Source of the DNA: an uncultured Bdellovibrio sp.
GTDB lineage: Bacteria; Bdellovibrionota; Bdellovibrionia; Bdellovibrionales; Bdellovibrionaceae
Assembly: GCA_946480995.1 (NCBI GenBank)
Contig: CAMLMF010000189.1
Location: 1 to 5,775 of the forward strand
DNA: 5,775 nt
Direction of reading: 5' to 3'
This document shows positions 1-5,037 of this stretch, one piece after another. The notes beneath the pieces were generated by a model. It was not told the DNA's origin and did no database searches. It worked only from the letters and a program-made list of their open reading frames with translations. Each line of letters starts with the position of its first letter. Within the stretch, counting starts at the first letter, position 1. The position numbers and the translations under genes were made by a program.

Positions 1-1
1 G

Positions 2-931
2 CATTTACAAAAGGCGCAAAGTACAGATAAGTCCGTCTTTGAATACTGGACCCATGCCTTGGCGTATATACCAACCAAGGACTTCCGTTATTTTATGGCG
101 GAAATGCAAAGGATTCGCAAATTTCCCAGTGCTTGGTGGCAAACTGTGACCAAAGCAGAAATGCAAAAAGTTTTAAGAACTATCAAAGCGGAAGGCCCTC
201 TTTCTATCCGTGATATTGAAGATGATGTGCTGGTTGAAAAAGATCATCCCTGGGCCAGCCGCAAACCTTCAAAGAAAGCCCTGCAGTTTGGGTTTTATAC
301 CGGGCGCTTGGTCATCAGTGAACGTTTAGGTATGTTGAAGCGCTATGATCTGACCGAACGGCATTTTGCTTGGCAGAAAAAACCAAAGCTTGCGACACAG
401 AAGGAAATTTTAGAATATCTGCTGCAAAGGTCTTTGCGCTCGCAAAGTTTTGTTAGCTTGGCGTCGTTATGTTATTTGGATAATAAGAAAAAGCCAGAAA
501 TGCTAAAGCTGCTTGTTACAAAGGAAAAAAAAGGCGAACTGATGCCGATTCAAATCGCCAACGATACGAAGAATAAGTACTGGATTCGTCCCGAAGAGTT
601 AGAGTCAACTCCGGAGCAAGAATCCCTGGTGCATATTCTTTCACCGTTTGATCCTTTGGTTATTCAACGCAAACGCCTAGAGGCTGTTTTTGATTATTCT
701 CACAGATTCGAAGCTTATATCCCTAAAGAAAAGCGTCAGTATGGCTATTTTGCTTTACCAATTTTGGTTGATGACGAAATTGTTGCAGCGATTGATTTAA
801 AGACGGACCGAGAAAATAAAAAAGTTTTGATGCAAAAGTGGACGTGGTTGGGAAAAGCATCTTCACCGGCCCGCAAAAGACGTATCGAAGAAGAATTGCA
901 TCGTTTTGAAAAGTTTCAATTAGAAAAATAA
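2..931 (+). CDS. YcaQ/AlkZ-family winged-helix DNA glycosylase, 5'-truncated by window edge
   Basis: The reading frame is open from base 2, so 309 C-terminal residues are visible and the real start lies upstream. A TTG at 59 could be taken as a start, but the codons before it encode VFEYWTHALAYIP, a conserved segment of the family, so it is internal. Further family landmarks are HPWASRKPSKKAL through YDLTERHF (about residues 82-122 of the visible part), ILSPFDPLVIQRKRLEAVF (about 212-230), and YRFE-type and YGY-LPIL segments up to DLKTDR (about 270). These match the HTH_42 (PF06224) family. Its characterised members, E. coli YcaQ and Streptomyces AlkZ, excise alkylated or crosslinked bases to unhook interstrand crosslinks. 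The catalytic Gln-x-Gln/Asp motif is expected upstream and cannot be checked, so activity is inferred from family. The protein is soluble and basic at its C-terminus, as fits DNA binding. The gene converges on the L,D-transpeptidase gene. Confidence 0.88.
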   Translation, partial: HLQKAQSTDKSVFEYWTHALAYIPTKDFRYFMAEMQRIRKFPSAWWQTVTKAEMQKVLRTIKAEGPLSIRDIEDDVLVEKDHPWASRKPSKKALQFGFYTGRLVISERLGMLKRYDLTERHFAWQKKPKLATQKEILEYLLQRSLRSQSFVSLASLCYLDNKKKPEMLKLLVTKEKKGELMPIQIANDTKNKYWIRPEELESTPEQESLVHILSPFDPLVIQRKRLEAVFDYSHRFEAYIPKEKRQYGYFALPILVDDEIVAAIDLKTDRENKKVLMQKWTWLGKASSPARKRRIEEELHRFEKFQLEK

Positions 932-960
932 TGCCGTGGTGGCAGCGACGGCATTATTTT
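925..960. terminator. Bidirectional Rho-independent terminator
   Basis: A perfect 13-bp inverted repeat has arms 925-937 and 948-960 around a 10-base loop. The core is AATAATGCCGT paired with ACGGCATTATT. The GC-rich centre is flanked by A-run and T-run arms, so the RNA from either strand ends in a U-rich tail. It therefore serves both convergent genes. The left arm contains the TAA stop of the glycosylase gene (929-931), and the right arm ends 5 bases before the transpeptidase stop. Confidence 0.85.
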
Positions 961-964
961 GCAG

Positions 965-1588
965 TCATTGCACTGTGATCCAGACATTGCTTATCCCGTT
1001 ACTGCGCACGAGGCGATTAAAATAGAATCCGTTATCGGGGTGCATGCGAATGCAGCCGTGGGAGGCTGGTTTGCCAAGTTTAGACCAATTTCCCTGAGGA
1101 GTGCCATGTAGGGCGAATCCTCCAGAAATAAACACGGCATAAGGCATGTTACCGAGGCCTTTATAGTCCCCGCCCGGATATTTGGTGGATGAATAGCTAT
1201 CATAAATTCGCCCATCCGGATTTTTATCAAAGTTCGGAGTTCCGTAACCAGGAATTCCCGTAGAAACCGCCCAAGCACTGGTGAGATTGCCGTTTAAATA
1301 TAAATACAAAGTTTGCGTCGCCTTTACGACTTGCACCCAGACGTTGCATTCTCCGCGATAACATCTGGCAAAGCCCATAAGATCAGAAACGAAAGCATCG
1401 TTTGGCAAATGGGCGGGGATCCCCATTTCTTCTTCATAAACTTTGTCAAAGTTGTCTAAGAGCTCTTCGACGTTCGGATCAAAAGGATTTAGTTCGGCGG
1501 GTTCTTCTGTCGTCGTTGCATGGGCCGTTAAGGAACAGCATAAGAATATCCCCGCCACAAATTTTGTCAGCTGCAGGTTCGTTTTCAT
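965..1588 (-). CDS. Secreted L,D-transpeptidase (YkuD domain)
   Basis: This 207-residue protein has a Sec signal peptide: basic MKTNLQLTK, a hydrophobic stretch at about 10-22, and a likely cleavage after AHA (residue 24). It is therefore periplasmic. A short acidic linker (25-70) precedes the YkuD domain (about 83-207). The catalytic signature is SHGCIRM with nucleophile Cys179, His177 and Arg181. A second conserved block, FALHGT, carries His161. The family forms 3-3 crosslinks in peptidoglycan or attaches other groups to meso-diaminopimelate, using an acyl-enzyme on the cysteine. Cys76 and Cys81 (CYRGEC) lie just before the domain and could form a periplasmic disulfide. Start choice: ATG at 1588, preceded by GAGG six bases upstream. 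It stands alone on the minus strand, divergent from the DTW gene. In a predatory bacterium it could act on its own wall or on prey wall; the sequence cannot decide. Confidence 0.93.
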   Translation of the reverse strand: MKTNLQLTKFVAGIFLCCSLTAHATTTEEPAELNPFDPNVEELLDNFDKVYEEEMGIPAHLPNDAFVSDLMGFARCYRGECNVWVQVVKATQTLYLYLNGNLTSAWAVSTGIPGYGTPNFDKNPDGRIYDSYSSTKYPGGDYKGLGNMPYAVFISGGFALHGTPQGNWSKLGKPASHGCIRMHPDNGFYFNRLVRSNGISNVWITVQ

Positions 1589-1836
1589 GTCACACCTCGC
1601 ATGTGAAAAGGGTTTTTGTAACTATCATTTTACCGCTGGCGGACGCACCCGGCGTAAATTCCCTGAATTTCGCCACCGGCGACATTAAAAAGGACGCTGT
1701 TTTTGTCGGCCACCACGACAGGGACTTGCGGGTTGACTGATTGAAAGTCTAGTTCCCTACAGTTCTGCAAGCAGAGATGCCCCTTCGTCAGCGGGTTCGT
1801 TAAGCTGAAGATGTTTGATAAAAGGAGTTTCAAATC
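1589..1836. other. Divergent intergenic region between ldt and DTW genes
   Basis: This 248-base gap must hold promoters for both flanking genes. I see no convincing gene in it. On the minus strand TAAAAT (1632-1627) is a fair -10 element about 39 bases before the transpeptidase start, but no good -35 lies at the right distance. On the plus strand TTGACT (1733-1738) is a good -35, but the best -10 match, TACAGT (1758-1763), needs an unusual 19-base spacer. The DTW ribosome site AAAGGAG is at 1821-1827. The part from about 1631 to 1725 is GC-rich and carries small inverted repeats, including TGTCG/CGACA at 1704-1708 and 1716-1720. Confidence 0.5.
1651..1674. repeat. Bulged inverted repeat upstream of ldt
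   Basis: GGCG-T-AAATTC (1651-1661) pairs with GAATTTCGCC (1665-1674) across the three-base spacer CCT. All 10 bases of the right arm pair if the single T at 1655 is bulged. It lies just upstream of the possible -10 of the transpeptidase gene, so it could be an operator or a leader hairpin. No T-run follows, so it is not an obvious terminator. Confidence 0.4.
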
Positions 1837-2565
1837 GTGAACTTGCAAGAGTACCAAGAGCGTCGTCAGCTATTAATTTCGCAAGAAAAGTCTTACCGCG
1901 AACTTTGCACAACTTGTCTTCAACCGAGCTTTGGTTGTTATTGTCCCCACGTTCAACAATTTGATCCGGCGATTAGCTTTGTGATTTTAATTCACCCGAT
2001 CGAAGTCAAACGTCGTATCGCCACCGGCCGAATGTCACACCTGTGTCTTAAAGATTCTTATCTGATCATTGGGCAGGACTACACTGAAAATGCGCAAGTA
2101 CAAAAGCTGATCGATGACCCGCAATTTCATTCGGTGATTTTGTATCCAGGTGTGAAATCGCAAAATTTGACTGAGATGACCCCAGACGGTCGCCGCAGCC
2201 TTGTTCCCGCGGGGAAAAAGCTAAGAATTTTTGTCGTCGACGGGACCTGGGCTACGGCAAAAAAAATGGTGCGACAAAGTAAAAACCTGATTTCATTACC
2301 GCGTATTTGTTTCTCTCCGAGTGCGCCGTCTAATTTTCGTGTAAGAAAGCAGCCTGAAGCTCACTGCTATTCGACGATTGAAGCCATTCATCACACCATT
2401 GAGCTGGTCGGGGGCAGTCAGGGATTTGCGACGGTCCGTCGCGAACATGACAAGCTTTTGTACGTTTTTGATAAAATGGTCGAGCGCCAGCTGGATTTTA
2501 TTCGCAAAGCGGAAGAAAAGCCTGATCATCTTAGGTATCGACGCGACAGAAAACGTTCGGCTTAA
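1837..2565 (+). CDS. DTW-domain tRNA-uridine aminocarboxypropyltransferase (TapT/YfiP-like)
   Basis: This 242-residue soluble protein starts with GTG at 1837, with AAAGGAG 9 bases upstream. Domain landmarks in order: a cysteine cluster C24-x2-C27 and C34-x-C36, probably a zinc site; LIHPIE (51-56); the family signature DGTW (135-138), followed by AKKM; LPRICFSPSAPSNFRVRKQP (154-173); and an STIEAI helix (179-184). E. coli YfiP (TapT), a DTW protein, transfers the 3-amino-3-carboxypropyl group of S-adenosylmethionine to uridine 47 in tRNA, giving acp3U. That reaction is the likely role here, although DTW families contain paralogues whose tRNA position is not known. The C-terminus is strongly basic (YRRDRKR), consistent with RNA binding. 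It is followed nine bases later by a hydrolase gene in the same direction, probably on one transcript. Confidence 0.88.
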   Translation: MNLQEYQERRQLLISQEKSYRELCTTCLQPSFGCYCPHVQQFDPAISFVILIHPIEVKRRIATGRMSHLCLKDSYLIIGQDYTENAQVQKLIDDPQFHSVILYPGVKSQNLTEMTPDGRRSLVPAGKKLRIFVVDGTWATAKKMVRQSKNLISLPRICFSPSAPSNFRVRKQPEAHCYSTIEAIHHTIELVGGSQGFATVRREHDKLLYVFDKMVERQLDFIRKAEEKPDHLRYRRDRKRSA

Positions 2566-2574
2566 GGAAAGACC

Positions 2575-3291
2575 ATGAAGGCACCTGTGGATATATTCGT
2601 GGAAACACCATTCGGAAAAATTCATGCCCTGTTCAGTGATGGACAAAAGGGTCTGACGCCGATCGTATTTATTCCTGGTATGTTAGGAAAAGCCGAAGAT
2701 TGGGAAAATGATTTAGAAAGCTTTTTACCACGAACAGGTTTGGCAATTAGTTTGCGTGGACGTGGTCAATCAGGCTATCCAGCTCAAGGCTTTTCAATCT
2801 TTGATCACATCCATGATATTGAAACAGTTGTGAATCATTTGAAATTGGATAAATTTATTTTAGTCGGTTTCAGTCAAGGTGCTTTATACGCCACGGCCTA
2901 TGCGCAAAAATTCCCAGAAAAAGTTGCAAGCTTAATTATTCAAGACAAAGTGTTAAAGCAAAAGAAATTTGGGCCTGAGTGGTTGATGAAAGCCTTGGGT
3001 CATCCGGGCTATCAGGATAAAAAAGAGTTTATTAAAGGCTTAGCCAACGAATCACAAGAAATCAATTTGCTTAAAAATTGCCAGCCCATCGCTGACAAGC
3101 CAACACTGATTATGAAGGGTGACCTGAGCATATTAGTGACCGAAGAAGATCTTTTAGAGATGAAAGAAATTTTTAAAAAAAGTGTTGTCGCAATATTTCC
3201 CGAATCAGGCCACGACGTTTCAGCACCTGATTATGATTTGTATATTCAGACCATTAATAATTTTATTAAACGTTATCCAGAGCTGACTTAG
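2575..3291 (+). CDS. Alpha/beta-fold hydrolase
   Basis: This 238-residue cytoplasmic protein has no signal peptide. The fold is clear: an oxyanion-hole loop FIPGMLG (32-38), SLRGRGQS (59-66), the nucleophile elbow GFSQG with Ser100, and the catalytic histidine in SGHD (His213). The cap between strand 6 and the C-terminal part is short, about 45 residues. The canonical acid position in the G-x-x-D motif after strand 7 reads GDLS, so the acid is either Asp183, shifted by two, or Asp124 after strand 6 (LIIQD). The substrate cannot be told; the family includes esterases, lactonases and C-C hydrolases. ATG at 2575 is preceded by AAGGA six bases upstream, which begins inside the DTW stop codon. Co-transcription with the DTW gene is likely. 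Its TAG stop overlaps the convergent asparaginase stop. Confidence 0.85.
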   Translation: MKAPVDIFVETPFGKIHALFSDGQKGLTPIVFIPGMLGKAEDWENDLESFLPRTGLAISLRGRGQSGYPAQGFSIFDHIHDIETVVNHLKLDKFILVGFSQGALYATAYAQKFPEKVASLIIQDKVLKQKKFGPEWLMKALGHPGYQDKKEFIKGLANESQEINLLKNCQPIADKPTLIMKGDLSILVTEEDLLEMKEIFKKSVVAIFPESGHDVSAPDYDLYIQTINNFIKRYPELT

Positions 3292-3806
3292 AAGCTTTCG
3301 AAAGTGCCTTTTTCTTTATTCTTACGAACCTGCGGCGCTTTAAAAACCTGATTGTGAAACGAAATATAAAATCCTGGCGGCATCAGTTTCGCAGCCAACA
3401 GGGCCTCTGTCACATTCTGAGCAGCATCGCTGTCATCAAAACCCATCGGAATCATCGCCCCGGTAAAAACCACCGGAACTTTCGGCGTGCCCAAAGTGTT
3501 ATAACAGTGCTCCGCACTGAGGTGCATAGTATCCGTGCCGTGTAAGACGACAATCGGGCAGCCTCTTTGCATTTGGTCTTGAATCGTTGCTGCAATCAAA
3601 GCGCGATCAGCTTCTGTCATGTACAGAGAATCTTTACTTAACAAGGGATAGACGATGATGTTGGTATAAGGCAGACGCATTTTTGTTAAAATACGATTAC
3701 GAATACTTGTCCCGCGATTTTCTAAAGAACCATCGAACTCGTTATAAGTTTTTTCAATCGTTCCGCCGGTTGTAATGATAACAACATCTTGAATCGCAGT
3801 GCCCAT
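3288..3806 (-). CDS. Stand-alone asparaginase N-terminal domain protein
   Basis: This protein has 172 residues; classical L-asparaginases have about 330 in two domains. Only the N-terminal domain (PF00710) is present, but its active-site set looks complete. TTGGTIEK has the nucleophile Thr13. Tyr21 lies in the flexible loop. SKDS (57-60) matches the substrate-binding serine, HGTDTM gives Thr91-Asp92, and Lys162 aligns with the catalytic lysine. In two-domain enzymes the C-domain of a partner subunit adds further substrate contacts, and these are missing here. The reaction would be hydrolysis of asparagine or a related amide, but the substrate is uncertain. There is no signal peptide, so it is cytoplasmic. 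Start choice: ATG at 3806 with TAGGA eight bases upstream, whose TAG is the stop of the Gre gene. The end is natural: the stop overlaps the convergent hydrolase stop, and no C-domain coding is seen beyond it. Confidence 0.85.
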   Translation of the reverse strand: MGTAIQDVVIITTGGTIEKTYNEFDGSLENRGTSIRNRILTKMRLPYTNIIVYPLLSKDSLYMTEADRALIAATIQDQMQRGCPIVVLHGTDTMHLSAEHCYNTLGTPKVPVVFTGAMIPMGFDDSDAAQNVTEALLAAKLMPPGFYISFHNQVFKAPQVRKNKEKGTFESF

Positions 3807-3815
3807 TATAAATTC

Positions 3816-4295
3816 CTACCACACATTGATGATTTCATATTCACGAACTTGATCGCCGGTTTCAACGACAGCAACTCCACCTTTTAGTAAGTCTTGCATT
3901 GCTTCCCCCAGGGGACTGTTCGGTGTAATCACCTGAATCGTTTTGCCCTCAAAAGGTACACTCAACCCGCCACCTTTGGCCATGATAAAAAAGAAACTAT
4001 GCTTGCCGTTAAATTCAACTTCCACCAAGGCGGTGGCATTGATTTTGTCATTCGGGCCAAAGTCTTTGACGTCAAGGTGCTTGTAGATAACCAAAAGTTC
4101 TTCGATTTCGGAAATTCGTTTGGCTTGAGCACCAGCAAGGTAAGAAGCCTCTAAACCACGCGTGTCGTATTCGTTTTCTGGTTTTGATTCTTCGTGAGTA
4201 GCTGCTTCATAAGTGGCTAAAGCAGCTTCTTTAAGCACGCTTAAGTCTTTTAAAAGTTGCGCACGAATGGTTTCGATGAGTTTCTTTTTGTCCAC
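3816..4295 (-). CDS. GreA/GreB-family transcript cleavage factor, divergent
   Basis: The 159 residues match the usual Gre length of about 158. An N-terminal helical hairpin (about 4-32 and 42-72) is followed by a C-terminal GreA/GreB domain (about 80-159) with the typical ITPNSPLGEAMQDLLKGG segment (123-140). Gre factors insert the hairpin into the RNA polymerase secondary channel and stimulate cleavage of backtracked RNA. The tip is unusual. E. coli GreA has D-L-K-E-N-A-E-Y with catalytic Asp41 and Glu44, while here the aligned stretch is E-S-K-P-E-N-E-Y (36-43). Glu36 replaces the Asp, and a Pro sits at the Glu position with Glu40 beside it. This protein may therefore be a Gre-like regulator rather than the housekeeping GreA. 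Start choice: GTG at 4295 with AGAGG six bases upstream. The asparaginase gene follows nine bases after its stop, so they form an operon. Confidence 0.82.
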   Translation of the reverse strand: MDKKKLIETIRAQLLKDLSVLKEAALATYEAATHEESKPENEYDTRGLEASYLAGAQAKRISEIEELLVIYKHLDVKDFGPNDKINATALVEVEFNGKHSFFFIMAKGGGLSVPFEGKTIQVITPNSPLGEAMQDLLKGGVAVVETGDQVREYEIINVW

Positions 4296-4313
4296 GGCAG
4301 ACCTCTTTTTCCT

Positions 4314-4342
4314 AGTATCTGCTTTTGCGAAGTTCTAGGCAA
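4314..4342 (-). promoter_or_regulatory. Candidate sigma70 promoter for the gre-asparaginase pair
   Basis: On the minus strand, -35 TTGCCT (4342-4337) and -10 GATACT (4319-4314) are separated by 17 bases. Each matches the consensus at four of six positions. The -10 ends 18 bases before the GTG start, giving a short leader that still contains AGAGG. It lies downstream of the heat-shock gene terminator, which fits an independent unit. Confidence 0.4.
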
Positions 4343-4361
4343 TCAGTCTTTATATGGGAAG

Positions 4362-4398
4362 AAAAAGGGTGGGAGGGCTTAGCGAAAGCCAAGCCCTC
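4362..4398 (-). terminator. Rho-independent terminator of the small heat shock gene
   Basis: On the minus strand GAGGGCTT (4398-4391) pairs with AAGCCCTC (4380-4373), an 8-bp GC-rich stem with a 10-base loop. A run of five T follows at 4366-4362, six bases after the stem, further than ideal. An alternative inner hairpin GGCTT/AAGCC (arms 4386-4390 and 4376-4380) shares the same bases. It stands 22 bases after the stop of the heat shock gene and upstream of the gre promoter. Confidence 0.65.
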
Positions 4399-4434
4399 GG
4401 GAAGGATGGACTAGATTGAACTAGTGGGAAGGAT
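4399..4434. repeat. Short direct repeat around the hsp20 stop codon
   Basis: GGGAAGGAT occurs at 4399-4407 and again at 4426-4434. Between the copies, ACTAG (4410-4414) and CTAGT (4421-4425) form a small inverted repeat that includes the stop codon. The function is unknown, and it may be a minor local duplication. Confidence 0.4.
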
Positions 4435-4843
4435 TTGAGAGCTTATCGAAAAAGCCCCCGGATTTAGTTTGTATTTCAATCGTGCGCGGTTTTGCCGCAG
4501 CACCTTTTGGTAAGTAAATACTGAGGACTCCATTTTCGTGGCTTGCCTCAATCTTTTCTACATCGACGCTTTCCGGAAGAGTAAAGCTGCGCTTAAACGA
4601 TTCCGCTTTTGCATCACGTTTACGTTCTCCTGATATCGTCAAAATATTTTCATGAAGGTCGATTTTTATATCTTCTTTTTTTACTCCTGGCAGATCCGTT
4701 TCAATCAGATAGTGTTGTTCATTTTCTTGCACTTCATACGCAGGAGCCGCAAATCTTTCTGCTGTCGGTCTGCGATCAAGTTCATTGAAAATGTCTGCAG
4801 CGAAATGTTGGTTTTGCCAGTAGGGTGTTAATAGTCTCATCAT
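4421..4843 (-). CDS. hsp20: Hsp20/alpha-crystallin small heat shock protein
   Basis: This 140-residue cytoplasmic chaperone holds unfolding proteins until ATP-driven chaperones can refold them. A short N-terminal arm (1-32, beginning MMRLLTPYW) precedes the alpha-crystallin domain (about 33-115). The domain has ETDLPGVKKEDIKI (48-61), ILTISGERK (67-75) and the signature NGVLSIYLPK (104-113). The C-terminal tail carries the I-x-I oligomerisation motif as IEI (122-124). The frame is open to a start at 4906, but the strong AAGGAGG site seven bases before the ATG at 4843 and the usual length of the family fix the start there. The extra 21 upstream codons (MTRKFVHTCF...) cover the promoter and leader. 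A second ATG follows immediately at 4840. A heat-shock-like promoter and a downstream terminator make this a single-gene unit. Confidence 0.95.
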   Translation of the reverse strand: MMRLLTPYWQNQHFAADIFNELDRRPTAERFAAPAYEVQENEQHYLIETDLPGVKKEDIKIDLHENILTISGERKRDAKAESFKRSFTLPESVDVEKIEASHENGVLSIYLPKGAAAKPRTIEIQTKSGGFFDKLSNPSH

Positions 4844-4850
4844 AAAGATT

Positions 4851-4857
4851 CCTCCTT
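4851..4857 (-). promoter_or_regulatory. Strong ribosome binding site of hsp20
   Basis: On the minus strand AAGGAGG (4857-4851) stands seven bases before ATG at 4843. It decides the start against the longer frame that begins at 4906. Confidence 0.85.
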
Positions 4858-4879
4858 TTTTGAGTTCCTTATGACTAAA

Positions 4880-4906
4880 ACATGTGTGCACAAATTTTCT
4901 TGTCAA
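4880..4906 (-). promoter_or_regulatory. Candidate sigma32-type heat-shock promoter of hsp20
   Basis: On the minus strand CTTGACA (TTGACA at 4906-4901), then 13 bases, then ACACATGT (4887-4880). The sigma32 consensus is CTTGAAA, 13-15 bases, CCCCATnT. The -35 differs at one base and the -10 keeps five of seven informative positions. Read as sigma70, the -35 is perfect but no good TATAAT lies 16-18 bases away. The element ends 36 bases before the start codon, leaving a leader of about 30 bases, too short for a long ROSE-type RNA thermometer. No CIRCE (HrcA) site is seen. Confidence 0.45.
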
Positions 4907-4909
4907 GAC

Positions 4910-4932
4910 GACGCCAAATCACGCAAGGCGTC
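4910..4932. repeat. Inverted repeat between the two promoter-like modules
   Basis: GACGCC (4910-4915) and GGCGTC (4927-4932) are a perfect 6-bp inverted repeat across 11 bases. It sits just upstream of the hsp20 promoter -35. Its spacing is operator-like, but no known operator matches. Confidence 0.4.
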
Positions 4933-4959
4933 CCTTGTGTTCACTTTTTATTTTGTCAA
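4933..4959 (-). promoter_or_regulatory. Second promoter-like module upstream of hsp20
   Basis: On the minus strand TTGACA (4959-4954), 13 bases, then ACACAAGG (4940-4933). It resembles the module at 4906-4880 without gaps, with 19 of 27 positions identical by my count, and starts 53 bases further upstream. It could be a second weaker promoter or a repeated regulator site. Its -10 part fits sigma32 less well than the proximal copy. Confidence 0.3.
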
Positions 4960-4971
4960 GGCACGGCTAAG

Positions 4972-5004
4972 TTCGCGAAACTTCTAGCTTGTTTCGTAAC
5001 GAAA
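4972..5004. promoter_or_regulatory. Cluster of TTCG/CGAA palindromes, possible operator
   Basis: Three overlapping symmetrical elements occur in 33 bases: TTCGCGAA (4972-4979), CGAAAC/GTTTCG (4976-4981 and 4991-4996, nine-base spacer), and TTTCGTAACGAAA (4992-5004), symmetrical around one central A. All share the TTCG/CGAA core. The last lies between the proposed -35 and -10 of the TM2 gene, a typical repressor position. No regulator can be named. Confidence 0.4.
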
Positions 5005-5017
5005 AAAAATTTAAAAT
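4989..5017 (+). promoter_or_regulatory. Candidate promoter of the TM2-DUF1304 pair
   Basis: -35 TTGTTT (4989-4994, three of six) and -10 TAAAAT (5012-5017, five of six) are separated by 17 bases. The start point would lie near 5024, giving a leader of about 14 bases that includes the GAGG site. Bases 5002-5028 are entirely A and T in phased runs, favouring bending and melting. Confidence 0.35.
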
Positions 5018-5037
5018 TTTAAAAAAAAGAGGTGTTC

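Noticed and set aside
59..931. Start of the glycosylase gene at TTG 59
   Set aside because: The frame is open upstream to the window edge and encodes conserved family residues (VFEYWTHALAYIP) across this point.
1402..1740. Plus-strand 112-codon frame overlapping ldt
   Set aside because: It is antisense to the well-supported transpeptidase gene, with no ribosome site and no family resemblance.
1630..1857. Minus-strand 75-codon frame in the ldt/DTW gap
   Set aside because: It starts at a TTG inside the DTW gene with no ribosome site, and its translation has no recognisable features.
2296..2646. Minus-strand 116-codon frame across the DTW-hydrolase junction
   Set aside because: It is a shadow of two clearly coding genes and has unlikely composition.
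3295..3304. CTTTCGAAAG as a terminator for the hydrolase gene
   Set aside because: The 10-base palindrome leaves no loop, and the following T-rich stretch is coding sequence of the asparaginase gene.
3288..3806. Asparaginase as a frameshifted pseudogene
   Set aside because: The downstream DNA is fully used by the hydrolase gene on the other strand and shows no remnant of a C-domain, and the N-domain motifs are intact.
4844..4906. N-terminal extension of Hsp20 from the start at 4906
   Set aside because: It covers the promoter -10 and leader, has no ribosome site, and the strong AAGGAGG points to ATG 4843.
5032..5037. GTG 5032 as the TM2 start
   Set aside because: It overlaps the GAGG ribosome site; ATG 5038 has proper spacing.
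4844..5037. CIRCE element for HrcA control
   Set aside because: No TTAGCACTC or its complement is present. The nine-base-spaced CGAAAC/GTTTCG repeat has the spacing but not the sequence.
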